Assembly (NCBI GenBank): GCA_041389525.1
Contig: JAWKRR010000009.1
Span: 62,001 to 126,000 of the forward strand
Reading direction: 5' to 3'
Length of the DNA stretch: 64,000 bases
Origin: JACKFB01 sp041389525
GTDB lineage: Bacteria > Myxococcota_A > UBA9042 > PHBI01 > JACKFB01
Both the position numbers and the translations under genes were made by a program. Positions 24,517-35,000 of the stretch are shown one piece after another; positions within the stretch are counted from its first letter, which is position 1, and each line of letters opens with the position of its first letter. The notes beneath the pieces were generated by a model, which was not told where the DNA came from, did no database searches, and was given only the letters and a program-made list of their open reading frames with translations.

Positions 24517-27500
24517 ATGGAGCTTCGGCACGCGCTTCGCGCAGTCGGCATGGCAGTTACTCGGTCCGGCGCGTCTGCCAGCGCAGTCTCGGCCGCGCTC
24601 ATCGCGTGCTTGGTGTTGCTCGCGTGCGGTTCCGAGGGCGCACCAGCACCTCAGGCCGCGCCCGACGCCGGCGACGCGCTCGGGCAGATCGCAGCCAGCG
24701 CCACCGCGGGGCCGACCATCAAGATCCTCTCCCCCTTCGAGGGCCAGAAGATCCCGGGAACTCCAGGCGGGAACTCACTCTCCGTGACGGTCGCGGTCAG
24801 CGACGTGACCCTCGGCCCCGGCGAGCACGGCGTCCGCTACTTCGTCGACGGCGCGCCCGTGCTGACCGTCGACACCGCGGCCCCGCAGACCATCACCGGC
24901 TTCCCCAACGGCCGCCACCACCTCGCGGTCTGGATCGTCGACGCGACCGGCACGCCCGTCGACGCCCCCAGCGCCCTCGCGTCGATGCACGTCGTGTTCT
25001 CGCTTTCGTGCGCCAAGGCCAACGACTGCAACGATGGCCGCACGTGCTCCATCGACTCCTGCCTCACCAACACCTGCCGCTTCGGCCCCGTCGCCGACTG
25101 CTGCGACCAAGATCTCGAGTGCCCCTTCGGGTGGCACTGCGAAGCCAACCGCTGCATCGAGTGCTACGAGGACGGCGACTGCGACGACGGCAACCCCTGC
25201 ACCGAAGACGCCTGCGGGGCCGACGGCATCTGCTCCCACGCGCCGATCGCGGGCTGCTGCACCACCCTGAAGGAGTGCGACGACGGCGACGCCTGCACCA
25301 ACGACTCCTGCCTGCTGGACTCCAACACCTGCCTGAACGCGCCGACCTCGGACCCGCTCTGCTGCAACGTCGACGAGGACTGCCGCCCCGCCGACGCCTG
25401 CCGCTTGTACATGTGCTACAAGGCCGTCTTCTCGGCCGGCGGCGGGAAGCGCTGCCGATTCGGACCGCCGCTCGCCGGCTGCTGCACCCTGGACGCGCAG
25501 TGCGCGGACTCCAACCCGTGCACGCTGGACACCTGCCTGCAGCCGAACCCGGCGGACCCGCGCGGCAACTGCATCCACGAGCCCGACCCGGGCCTCACCG
25601 AGTGCTGCATCGTCAAGGCCGACTGCGACGACAACGACCTGTCCACCGACGACGCGTGCGTGGCCAACTCCTGCGTACACACGCCCTCGCAGACCTACTG
25701 CGCGCTGCCGAACCCCGGCGCCCTGGTCATCAACGAGCTGATGGTCGCGCCGGGCAGCGTGAGCGACACCCTCGGCGAGTGGATCGAGATCTACAACCCG
25801 AGCGCCACCGAGACGGTCAATATCGATGGCTGGCGCATCACGACGTCGCTGGGCGAGACCTTCGTCATCAGCCAGAGCGGCGTCTCGGGCGGGCTGGCCG
25901 GCCTCGTCGTCGGGCGGCGCAGCTACTTCGTCTTCGGGAGGACCACCTCGAAGTCGCTCAACGGCGGGTTCATCCCGCAGGGCGCGTACGGCGCGGCGAT
26001 CTCGCTGCCGGATCCCTTCGAGACGGGCTCGCCCGTGGTGCACACGGTGCGCCTGGAGTCGCCGGCTGGCGTGGTCGTCGACGAGGTGACCTACGACTCG
26101 TCGACCTGGCCGATGGTCGACGGGCGCTCGCTCGAGCTGCACCACCCGCACGCAGACAACGCCCTGGTGAGCCAGTGGTCGGCCGCCGGCCTGAACCCGG
26201 ACAAGCTGCTCAACCGCACCTACGGCGTGGCGTCCCTGGGCCTCTATGGCTCGCCAAAGAACCGCAACGGCTCGAGCTTCCAGGGCCTGCCCGCGGTCGA
26301 GTGCCCCGTGCCGCCGGGCGCCGCCGCGTGCGCCGCGGGCGTGTGCGACGAGCGAAATACGTGCGGCGTCTCGACGGCAGCGGGCTGCTGCGCGGCGGAC
26401 AGCGACTGCAACGACTTCAACCCCTGCACCGTCGACGCCTGCAACGTGGGCTCGGAGACCTGCGCCGCGCCGACCCCGGTCGCCGGGTGCTGCACGGCCA
26501 ACGCGCAGTGCGACGACGGCAACCCCTGCAACCTCGACCGCTGCATCTCGAACTCGTGCCGCTACAGCCCGCCGGTGATCGCCGGATGCTGCGCCAACGA
26601 CGCCGACTGCGCCGAGGAAGATCCCTGCGCCATCCCGCACTGTAACGACGTCACCGACACCTGCGACCCCTCGACCCCAGCCAACGCAGGCGGCGGGCAG
26701 TGCTGCGCGAGCGACGCGGACTGCAGCGACGGCCTCGCCAACACCGACGACGTCTGCGACGTGGCCGCGCACCTGTGCAGCTTCCCGCCCAACGCAGACC
26801 TGTGCACCAGCGCCGCGGACCCTTGTGACGACTCGAACCCGTGCACGACCGACTCGTGCGATGTGCCGAACCAGACCTGTCTCCACGCGCCGATCTCGGG
26901 CTGTTGTACCTCGGTCGGCGACTGCACCGACGACGGCGATCTGTGCACGCAGACGGTGTGCAATTTCGGCAGCCAGACCTGCGAGCATCAGCCCCTGGCC
27001 GGGTGCTGCAACACCGCCGCGCAGTGCGGCGACGGCAACGCGTGCACGGCCGACACCTGCAGCGGCCACACCTGCCACAACACGGCCATCGCCGGGTGCT
27101 GCGCGACGGTGGCGGACTGCGACGACGGTCAGGCGTGCACGACGGATTCCTGCGTCGGCGGGAGCTGCCAGCACGTGGCCACGCCGTCTTGCTGCAACCC
27201 CGGCGACAGCCAAGCGACGCTTCAGGGGATCTGCGGCGCCGACCCGGATGGCGACGCCTCCTGCTACATCTGGGAGTGCACGGCGGCGCGCGAGTGCGGG
27301 CTCATCGAGCACCCCGAGTGCTGCGTGACCGCTGGCGACTGCGACGACGGCAGCCTGTGCACGACCGACGTGTGCCCGGCGGCGACCAAGGTCTGCAAGC
27401 ACCTGGTGCTGGCTGGGAGCGGCTGCTGCGCGACCGGCAGCGACTGCTCGCCGACGGAGTACTGCGCGACCACGGGCGCTCAGTGCACGCCGAAGCAACC

Positions 27501-30500
27501 GACCGGGACGGGCTGCACGGGTGACGACCAGTGCACGTCGGACCTGTGCCTGGGCGGGGTCTGCACGAACCCGGGCGGGCCGGGGGCCAGCTGCTCGACC
27601 CACGGGGCCTGCGCGTCGGGCTACTGCGTCGACGGCGTCTGCTGTGACGGGGCGTGCGGTGGGGCCTGTCAGGCCTGCGACCTCGCCGGGTTCGTCGGCA
27701 CCTGCACGGGCTGCGCGGCGGGCGGGCAGTACTGCGACGGCGGCGGCGCGTGCCAGCCGAAGCTGCCGACCGGCAGCGGCTGCGGCGCGGCGGGCGAGTG
27801 CTCGAGCGGCGTGTGCGACAGCGCGGTCTGCTGCGCGTCGGACTGCGGCGCGGGGGGCTACTGCGACAGCTCCGGCACGTGCCAGCCGAACCCGACCAGC
27901 GCGTGCCAGGTGGTCGTCTGCGACCCCGGAACGCCCGGATGCACGGTGCAGCCCGCCGCGAACGGCACGACCTGCGACGACGGCAACCTCTGCACCCAGA
28001 CAGACACCTGCAATGGCGGCACTTGCGTCGGATCAAACCCGGTGGTCTGCACGGCGTCTGACGCCTGCCACGTCGCCGGCACCTGCTTCTCGGTGACCGG
28101 GCTGTGCTCGGATCCGCCGGCGCCCAATGGCATCAGCTGCGACGACGGCGACCTCTGCACGACAGGAGATAGCTGCCTGAACGGAGGGTGCGCGGCCGGG
28201 ACTCCGGTGGTCTGCACCGCGCTGGACGAGTGCCACGACGCGGGCGTCTGCGCGCCGGGGACCGGGGTCTGCTCGAACCCGAACAAGGCCGACGGCACGG
28301 CCTGCGACATCGGGATGGAGTGCAACGAGGGGACGTGCGAGGTCTCCACGGTCGCCCCGCCCGCCACCGCGACCTCGCCGCTGGCGGCTGGCGCCAACCA
28401 CACCTGCTTCGTGCGCGACGACGGCTCGCTGGTCTGCTGGGGTCAGAACGCCAGCGGACAGCTGGGTCTAGGGGCGATGTCGCCCGTCGCGACCACGCCG
28501 AAGGACGTGATCGGGCTGGGCGCGGCGGTGGTGTCCGTCGACGCATACAACCTGCACACCTGCGCGCTGCTCGATGACGCGACGATGTGGTGCTGGGGCG
28601 AAAATGGATCGGCGCAGTCTGGCAATCAGGTGCCCTCGTCGCCGCTGGCGACGCCGGTGAAGGCGCTGGGGCTGGGCTCGGTGACGGCTATCGGGACGGG
28701 GCAGCATCACTCGTGCGCGGTGTTGGCAGACTCGACCGTGCGCTGCTGGGGACTGAACACCTCAGACCAGCTTGGTGGATCGTCGGACACCTCGAGCGAC
28801 ACGCCGGTGGAGGCCGCCGGGCTCATGGGGGCGGTCGCGGTCGACGCATCGGACACTCACACCTGCGCGCTGCTCGGCGACGGCACGGTGGAGTGCTGGG
28901 GCAACAACACCTATGGCCAGGCGGGGCAGGCCAGCGGCTCGACGATCTCGGTGCCCTCGGCGGTGCCGGGGATCACGACGGCGTCGCAGATCGCGGTGGG
29001 CGACGACCACACCTGCGCGCTCATCGCAGGCGGCGCGATCCGCTGCTGGGGCAACAACGGCTCCGGGCGGCTCGGCAACGACAGCACGACCTCGAGCGCG
29101 GCGCCGGTCGCGGTCTCCGGCATCTCTGGCGCCACCTGGGTGACCTCGGGCCTGGCGTTCTCGTGCGCGGTGCGCGCTGACAAGACGGTCGCGTGCTGGG
29201 GGTACAACAACGAGGGGCAGCTTGGCGACGGGACGACGACGACGCGCAAGACCCCCGTCGCGGTGGCCTCGGTGACCAACGCGACGGCGGTCGCGGCCGG
29301 CGCTGACTACGCGTGCGCGCTGCTGGAGTCGGGCGATATCCGCTGCTGGGGCAACGGATTTCACGGGCAGCTTGGCGACGGGCGCACCGAGGACGCCTTG
29401 GCGCCGGTGACCGTGGTGGACCTGACCGACGTGGCGCGCTGCGCGGCGTGCAACGACAACAACGCGTGCACTCAGGACCTGTGCGATCCGGGCGGCTGCC
29501 TGCACCCGGCGCTGCCCGACGGCACCCCCTGCGCCGTCGGCGGATCTTGCGCTGCGGGCACCTGCGTGGTCGGCAGCCTGCCGCGCGTGCGGCTGTCCGT
29601 GGGCGATTTCCAGAGCGCGCTGCGGCGAAACGACGGGACGGTGGCGACCTGGGGATCGAACTCCAACGGGCAGCTAGGCACGCAGAGCTTGGTCGAGCCC
29701 TTCCGCACCTTCCCCGACGATGTCCCCGGCGTCACGGGCGTTCACAGTGTCAGCAGCGGGCGCCAGCACGTCTGCGTGACCGAGAACGCCGGCAGCGTCC
29801 GGTGCTGGGGCAACAACGGCTCCGGGCAGATCGGCCAGGGGACCACGAGCAGCAGCGTGCTCGCGCCGTCGACCGTGGCGGGGCTGACGGACATCGTGGA
29901 CGTGCAGTCCGGCGGCTTCCACAGCTGCGCGCTGCGGTCGACCGGGCAGGTGGTGTGCTGGGGATACAACGCGTTCGGCGAGCTTGGCATCGGCACCACC
30001 GGCAACGCGGTCACGACGCCGCAGGCGGTCCCCGGGCTCTCCGACGCCGTGCAGCTCAGCGTCGGCGCCAACCATACGTGCGTGGTGCGGGCGGGCGGCA
30101 AGATGAGCTGCTGGGGGCAGGGAGGTTCCGGGCGGCTCGGCAACGGGCTCAGCTCGGACACGCCCTACCCTGTCGAGGTCGCGCCGGGCGCGGCGGGCCT
30201 CTTCTACGCCGCGAGCGTCGAGGCTGGCGCCGACCACACCTGCGCGGTGGGCGTCGACGGGACGGTCGCGTGCTGGGGGAGCAATCTGTACGGCGCCCTC
30301 GGGGACGGGTCGAACTCGTCGCGCAAGACCGCGGTGGCGGCCAGCGGGCTGACCGGCGCGGTCGCCGTGAGCAGCGGTGAGCAGTTCACCTGCGCGACCA
30401 CCGGCAGCGGCGGCGCGGCGTGCTGGGGCTCGAACTCCAGCGGCCAGCTGGGTGACGGGCTGTCCTCGTCGCGCAAGCTGCCCTACGTGCTGCCGTCGAT

Positions 30501-31890
30501 CTCCACCGCGGTGCGGGTCTCGGCGGGTCGAAACGTCGCCTGCGCGCTGCTGGCGGACGACAGCGTGAAGTGCTGGGGCGCCAACGGCAGCGGCTACCTC
30601 GGCGACGGGACCGGCGACGACCGCGGGTTGCCCACGAGCGTCGTCGGGCTGGCGACCTACGGGCGCTGCGACGCATGCGACGACAGCAACGTGTGCACCG
30701 ATGACGTGTGCCACCCGACCCTGGGCTGTCAGCACAGCCCCGCGGCCGCCGGCTTGCCCTGCGGCGTGGGCCAGGCGTGCAACGGCGCCAGCGCGTGCGC
30801 GGCCGGGCTCAGCCCGCTGCACCGCATCACCGCGGGCCAGCGCCACGTCTGCGTCATCGACGACGCCGGCGCGGTCTCCTGCTGGGGCCGAAATAACTCC
30901 GGACAGCTAGGCGACGGCTCGCTAATTGACGCCTCGTCGCCTCGGGCCGTGACGCTGCCCGAGGCCGCCATCAGCATCAGCTCGTCGCGCATCCACACCT
31001 GCGCGCTGCTGCAGAGTGGCGTCGTGAACTGCTGGGGCGAGAACGGGCAAGGCCAGCTCGGCGACGGCACGACCACGGACGCGCTGACGCCCATCGCCGT
31101 GCCGGGTCTCACCGGCGTGGTCTCGCTCGCGGCGGGCGGCTCCCACACCTGCGCCGTGCGCAGCGACGGCACCGCGCGCTGCTGGGGCCGCGGCTTCTCG
31201 GGCGTGCTCGGCACCGGCGGCACGGCCGACTCCGGCAGCCCCACGGCCGTCGCCCTCCTCGACGACGCGGTGCAGATCACCGCCTCCGCCGAGTCCACCT
31301 GCGCCGTCAGCAGCGGCGGCATCGTCACCTGCTGGGGCACCGGCACCAGCGGCAAGCTCGGCAACGCCTCCTACTCGACCGACAACCTCTCGCCGCGCCG
31401 CATCGCGCCGGGCACCGCCCTCGCCTTCACCGGCTCCAGCGTCGTCGCCGGCGCGACGCACACCTGCATCACCCGCGCGAACGGCACCGCGGCGTGCTTC
31501 GGCAGCGGCAGCTACGGCCACCTGGGCACCGGCTCCACCTCGTCGGCGAACACGCCGGTCCCCGTCAGCAGCCTGACCGGCGTCAAGACGCTGCAGGCCG
31601 GCCTCGACCACACGTGCGCCGTTCGCACCAACGGCACCCTCGCCTGCTGGGGCCGCAACAGCGACGGCCAGCTTGGCAACGGCAACACAAACACGGTCAA
31701 CACCCCGGCGGACCTCGCGTCCCTGGGCACCACCGTCATCGACGTCGCGACCGGCGACGGCCACACCTGCGCGCTGGTCACCGGCCCGAGCGTGTACTGC
31801 TGGGGCAACAACTTCTACGGCGAGCTCGGCCAGGGCACGGCGAGCAGCACCGACATCAAGACGCCGACACTGGTCCCGAGCTGGCCCTAA
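24517..31890 (+). CDS. Giant lipoprotein: Cys-rich repeats, lamin-tail domain and three RCC1 propellers
   Basis: A 2457-residue surface lipoprotein. The signal peptide ends in the lipobox VLLAC. Residues about 70-160 form an Ig-like sheet; 164-400 and 598-1278 are tandem Cys-rich repeats of the type CDDGNPCTxDxC with AGCC spacers; 402-585 is a lamin-tail domain (VINELMVAPGS, GEWIEIYNPSATETVNIDGW). The C-terminal half has 21 RCC1-type blades, HTCALLxDGTVxCWGxNxxG followed by QLGDG, in three groups of seven (about 1289-1638, 1690-2047, 2101-2457) separated by short Cys-rich linkers. The ATG at 24517 follows GGGAGGGGG; an earlier in-frame ATG at 24454 is less suitable. Each blade has two Cys, so disulfides within blades are likely. 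Probably a binding or adhesion protein outside the cell. Confidence 0.85.
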   Translation: MELRHALRAVGMAVTRSGASASAVSAALIACLVLLACGSEGAPAPQAAPDAGDALGQIAASATAGPTIKILSPFEGQKIPGTPGGNSLSVTVAVSDVTLGPGEHGVRYFVDGAPVLTVDTAAPQTITGFPNGRHHLAVWIVDATGTPVDAPSALASMHVVFSLSCAKANDCNDGRTCSIDSCLTNTCRFGPVADCCDQDLECPFGWHCEANRCIECYEDGDCDDGNPCTEDACGADGICSHAPIAGCCTTLKECDDGDACTNDSCLLDSNTCLNAPTSDPLCCNVDEDCRPADACRLYMCYKAVFSAGGGKRCRFGPPLAGCCTLDAQCADSNPCTLDTCLQPNPADPRGNCIHEPDPGLTECCIVKADCDDNDLSTDDACVANSCVHTPSQTYCALPNPGALVINELMVAPGSVSDTLGEWIEIYNPSATETVNIDGWRITTSLGETFVISQSGVSGGLAGLVVGRRSYFVFGRTTSKSLNGGFIPQGAYGAAISLPDPFETGSPVVHTVRLESPAGVVVDEVTYDSSTWPMVDGRSLELHHPHADNALVSQWSAAGLNPDKLLNRTYGVASLGLYGSPKNRNGSSFQGLPAVECPVPPGAAACAAGVCDERNTCGVSTAAGCCAADSDCNDFNPCTVDACNVGSETCAAPTPVAGCCTANAQCDDGNPCNLDRCISNSCRYSPPVIAGCCANDADCAEEDPCAIPHCNDVTDTCDPSTPANAGGGQCCASDADCSDGLANTDDVCDVAAHLCSFPPNADLCTSAADPCDDSNPCTTDSCDVPNQTCLHAPISGCCTSVGDCTDDGDLCTQTVCNFGSQTCEHQPLAGCCNTAAQCGDGNACTADTCSGHTCHNTAIAGCCATVADCDDGQACTTDSCVGGSCQHVATPSCCNPGDSQATLQGICGADPDGDASCYIWECTAARECGLIEHPECCVTAGDCDDGSLCTTDVCPAATKVCKHLVLAGSGCCATGSDCSPTEYCATTGAQCTPKQPTGTGCTGDDQCTSDLCLGGVCTNPGGPGASCSTHGACASGYCVDGVCCDGACGGACQACDLAGFVGTCTGCAAGGQYCDGGGACQPKLPTGSGCGAAGECSSGVCDSAVCCASDCGAGGYCDSSGTCQPNPTSACQVVVCDPGTPGCTVQPAANGTTCDDGNLCTQTDTCNGGTCVGSNPVVCTASDACHVAGTCFSVTGLCSDPPAPNGISCDDGDLCTTGDSCLNGGCAAGTPVVCTALDECHDAGVCAPGTGVCSNPNKADGTACDIGMECNEGTCEVSTVAPPATATSPLAAGANHTCFVRDDGSLVCWGQNASGQLGLGAMSPVATTPKDVIGLGAAVVSVDAYNLHTCALLDDATMWCWGENGSAQSGNQVPSSPLATPVKALGLGSVTAIGTGQHHSCAVLADSTVRCWGLNTSDQLGGSSDTSSDTPVEAAGLMGAVAVDASDTHTCALLGDGTVECWGNNTYGQAGQASGSTISVPSAVPGITTASQIAVGDDHTCALIAGGAIRCWGNNGSGRLGNDSTTSSAAPVAVSGISGATWVTSGLAFSCAVRADKTVACWGYNNEGQLGDGTTTTRKTPVAVASVTNATAVAAGADYACALLESGDIRCWGNGFHGQLGDGRTEDALAPVTVVDLTDVARCAACNDNNACTQDLCDPGGCLHPALPDGTPCAVGGSCAAGTCVVGSLPRVRLSVGDFQSALRRNDGTVATWGSNSNGQLGTQSLVEPFRTFPDDVPGVTGVHSVSSGRQHVCVTENAGSVRCWGNNGSGQIGQGTTSSSVLAPSTVAGLTDIVDVQSGGFHSCALRSTGQVVCWGYNAFGELGIGTTGNAVTTPQAVPGLSDAVQLSVGANHTCVVRAGGKMSCWGQGGSGRLGNGLSSDTPYPVEVAPGAAGLFYAASVEAGADHTCAVGVDGTVACWGSNLYGALGDGSNSSRKTAVAASGLTGAVAVSSGEQFTCATTGSGGAACWGSNSSGQLGDGLSSSRKLPYVLPSISTAVRVSAGRNVACALLADDSVKCWGANGSGYLGDGTGDDRGLPTSVVGLATYGRCDACDDSNVCTDDVCHPTLGCQHSPAAAGLPCGVGQACNGASACAAGLSPLHRITAGQRHVCVIDDAGAVSCWGRNNSGQLGDGSLIDASSPRAVTLPEAAISISSSRIHTCALLQSGVVNCWGENGQGQLGDGTTTDALTPIAVPGLTGVVSLAAGGSHTCAVRSDGTARCWGRGFSGVLGTGGTADSGSPTAVALLDDAVQITASAESTCAVSSGGIVTCWGTGTSGKLGNASYSTDNLSPRRIAPGTALAFTGSSVVAGATHTCITRANGTAACFGSGSYGHLGTGSTSSANTPVPVSSLTGVKTLQAGLDHTCAVRTNGTLACWGRNSDGQLGNGNTNTVNTPADLASLGTTVIDVATGDGHTCALVTGPSVYCWGNNFYGELGQGTASSTDIKTPTLVPSWP

Positions 31891-32039
31891 GCCGCGGAGC
31901 CCAAACGGCGACCTGGAACGGGCGTCGCGACTACCCCGGACAGGGCGTCGACCGCCGACGGGCGTCGCGACCGCTCCCGGACGGGCTTGGGCCCTCGAAG
32001 CGCTCGACCAGCCAGCCGCTGGCCGCGAGAAGGAGGCCA

Positions 32040-32069
32040 GCCCAGGTCCAGCGCGCGCCGGACCTGGGC
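32040..32069. terminator. Hairpin between two convergent giant lipoprotein genes
   Basis: GCCCAGGTCC (32040-32049) pairs perfectly with GGACCTGGGC (32060-32069) around a 10-nt GC-rich loop. It lies between the stop at 31890 and the reverse-strand stop at 32083, where a bidirectional terminator is expected. There is no T-tract. The 190-bp gap also holds two copies of CGGGCGTCGCGAC, about 50 bp apart. Confidence 0.55.
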
Positions 32070-32082
32070 CTGCTGACACGCG

Positions 32083-35000
32083 CTACGGGAGCTGCATCAC
32101 CCAGGTCGGCAGCGAGGTCGAACCCTTGCTGGTGACGCCAAGCACGTAGATGCCGGTCGTCGTCCCGCCCTCGATGAAGCGCGCCGACGATGTCCCATTG
32201 CTAGGCAGGTCGACGCGGACGAACTCCTCCGGCTTGGCGCCGGTGAGGCCCTTCGCCAGGAAGAAGAGGCTCGGCAGGGTCGACTTCTCCGTGGCCACGG
32301 CCAGGAAGACCGTTCCGGCGGAGTAGTTCCAGGCGTCCACGACCGACACGCCCGTGCTGGCGAACCCGTCCGAGCGCCCACAGTCGGTGCCGTCGCAGCG
32401 CAGCAGGTACTCCGAGTCGCCGAACACCATCGCCGCGCCGTCGTGGTAGACCACGCCCCGCGGCGCGCCTTCGCCAGACCCCAGCAGCTCCTGGTACACC
32501 TCTTTGGCCGATCCGGGGTCGACCGCCACGCCGGACGAGAAGAGCGAGTGGATGAGCACCTGGACCTTGCCGTCGAGGAAGCTCACCAGCGTGTAGGCAT
32601 AGGTGCCCTTGCCGACCTTGGGGATCGTCAAGCGGGCCGCCGCCGCGACGGGGTTAAGCGCCGAGAAGGGCACATCACTCTGGATGAAATTGCAGACCAT
32701 GCTGCCCTTGGGGATGGTGCCCGACTCCGAGCAGACGAAGGCGCGGCCGCCCTTGGCCTTCCCGTCCCAGCCGGCGACGAGATAGACCGGCCCCGTCGCC
32801 ACCGCGACGCTCGGGACGAACGCGTTCGTCGCGACCGCGGCCAGCGCGCTCTCGAACTCCGTGCCCCAGGTCGCGGTCTGCGAGGTGGTGTTCACGACGC
32901 CCACGTCGGGCCCCGGCCCAAAGATCGCCAGCCCGTCCATCGACGAGGACGCGAGGGCCGCCGTGCCCAAGGTCGTCAGCCCGCCGTCTTTCCCGATGGA
33001 GGCGAGGATGGACTGCTGGACCGTGATGTCGCAGGTCCCCGAGAAGCCCAAGTAGAAGCCCAGCCCGTCGACACCCAGCCCCACCGCGTTCCCGCTGGTG
33101 CACTTGCTCATCGACGGCGCCGCGGTCAGCGCGCCGATGCACGTGGACTGGAAGCAGAAGTCGGACACCGTCTTCGAGTTGCCGTCGTCGCACTGCGTGA
33201 ACTCACCGGCTTGGACGTTGACGCAGCCGGTCGCAGTGCAGCTGTCCATGGTGCACGCGTTGCCATCGTCGCAGCCCTTCGAGTCGGGCGTGAACACGCA
33301 GTTTCCGGTCGCCGGCGCGCAGGTGTCGGTCGTGCAGTCCACCGAGTCGTTGCAGGTCTTCGAGGTCCCCTTCGTGCAGGTCCCCGTGCCGCTGCAGTGG
33401 TCGCCGGTGGTGCACGCGTCGCCGTCATCGCACACAGCCGTCGAGGGCTTCGGCACCTTCGCGCACTGACCCGTCGCCGGCGTGCACTTGGTGTCCTCGC
33501 ACGGCCCGTCCGACGTGGTGCTGCACGTCACGATCGTCGCCGGGTCGACGACGCAGGCTTTGCTCCCGTCGGTGTTCGTCTTGCACTTCGGGACGCCGTT
33601 GCAGAGGTTGCCGTCGTCGGTGCAGTTCGCGTCCGTCGTGCACTGGCAGATGCTGTTGCCGCCCTTGCACACGCCAGCGGAGCACGCGTCGTCTTTGGTG
33701 CACGCGTCGCCGTCATCGCACGCCGTGGCGGCGGTGACCGGCGTAAACACGCAGACACCCGAGGCGTTGCAGCTGTCGTTGGTGCAGGGGTTGGAGTCGT
33801 TGCAGACCTTTGCGGTCCCGACGCACACGCCCGCCTGGCACTTGTCGTTCTGCGTGCACGCGTTGGAGTCGTTGCACCCGATGCCGGTCTGCGGGACCGC
33901 CGCGCACTCGCCGCTGGCCGCGCACTGCCCGACGAAGCAGGCCGGGTCGCTGATGGTGCCGGGGTTGCACGCCGTGCCCGTCAGCGCGGTGAACTTGCAC
34001 TGCCCGCCGACGCACGCGTCGGAGGTGCACACCTTGTCGTCGTTGCACACCTGCGGCGAGCCGGCGCACACGCCCGTGCTCCCGCACTTGTCGGCGAAGG
34101 TGCAGGCGTCGCCATCGTCGCACGCCGCGTTGGCCAGCACCGCGGACTCACAGGCCCCGGTGGCGGGCACGCAGCTGGTCTTCTCGCACTTGGAGTCGCC
34201 GCTGGTGTCGCAGCTCACGACGGTGGCCGGGTCGATCTCGCACGCCTTGGTGCCTCCTTCGACCTCGACGCAGACGGGCGTGCCGTTGCACAGGTTCCCG
34301 TCGTCCACGCAGTCCTCGTCCGACACGCAAGCGCACGCGTTCGCGCCGCCCTTGCAGCTGCCGGCGACGCAGACGTCGTTCGAGGTGCAGGCGTTTCCGT
34401 CGTCGCAGGGGACCGTGGCCGCGTCAGGATAGGGCTGGCTCGAACACTGGCCGTTGGCGGGGTCGCACACGTCGATCGTGCAGGCCTTCCCGTCATCGCA
34501 GACCACCGGCGTCCCGACGCAGGCCCCGTCGACGCACAGGTCGCCCAGGGTGCAGGGCTTGCCGTCATCGCACGCCGTGTTCGAGAGCTGCTGGACCGCG
34601 CACACACCCTCGGCGTCGCAGAGCCCCTTCACGCACGGGTTCGCCGTACCGGACTCCGGCGAGCAAGCGCTGCCCTCGGGAAGCTCGACGAGCAAGCACT
34701 CACCGGACGCGACGATGCAGATGGCGGTCTCGCAGCCGCTGGGCTCGAGCAGCGCGGTGCAGTCCTCGTTGTTCGTGCAGTCGGGCGTGCCGCCGTCCGT
34801 CTCGGAGTCCACGGTCGTGTCGGGGACCACGTCGGGTCCGCTATCCGGCTTCACGTCCACCGTGGCGTCCGTCACCGCGTCGACCGGCACGTCCGCGACG
34901 GTGTCGGCCACGATGTCCGTCCCCGTGACCATGCACTGGCCGGTGCTGGCGCCACATGACTGGCCGTCCGGGCAGCTGCGCGCGACGAAGTCGGTCGTGA

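Noticed and set aside
24775..27603. A 942-codon reverse-strand open frame opposite the giant Cys-rich lipoprotein
   Set aside because: It mirrors the repeats of the real gene, has an Arg/Ala/Gly-biased composition without motifs, and arises because GC-rich codons leave the opposite strand open.
25008..28350. Regularly spaced repeats that could suggest a CRISPR array
   Set aside because: They are degenerate coding repeats of the CDDGNPCT type with no conserved DNA repeat of constant length and no cas genes nearby.
32443..34959. An 838-codon plus-strand open frame opposite the large lipoprotein
   Set aside because: Low-complexity Arg/Val/Ala sequence, no start signal and full overlap with a well-supported gene.
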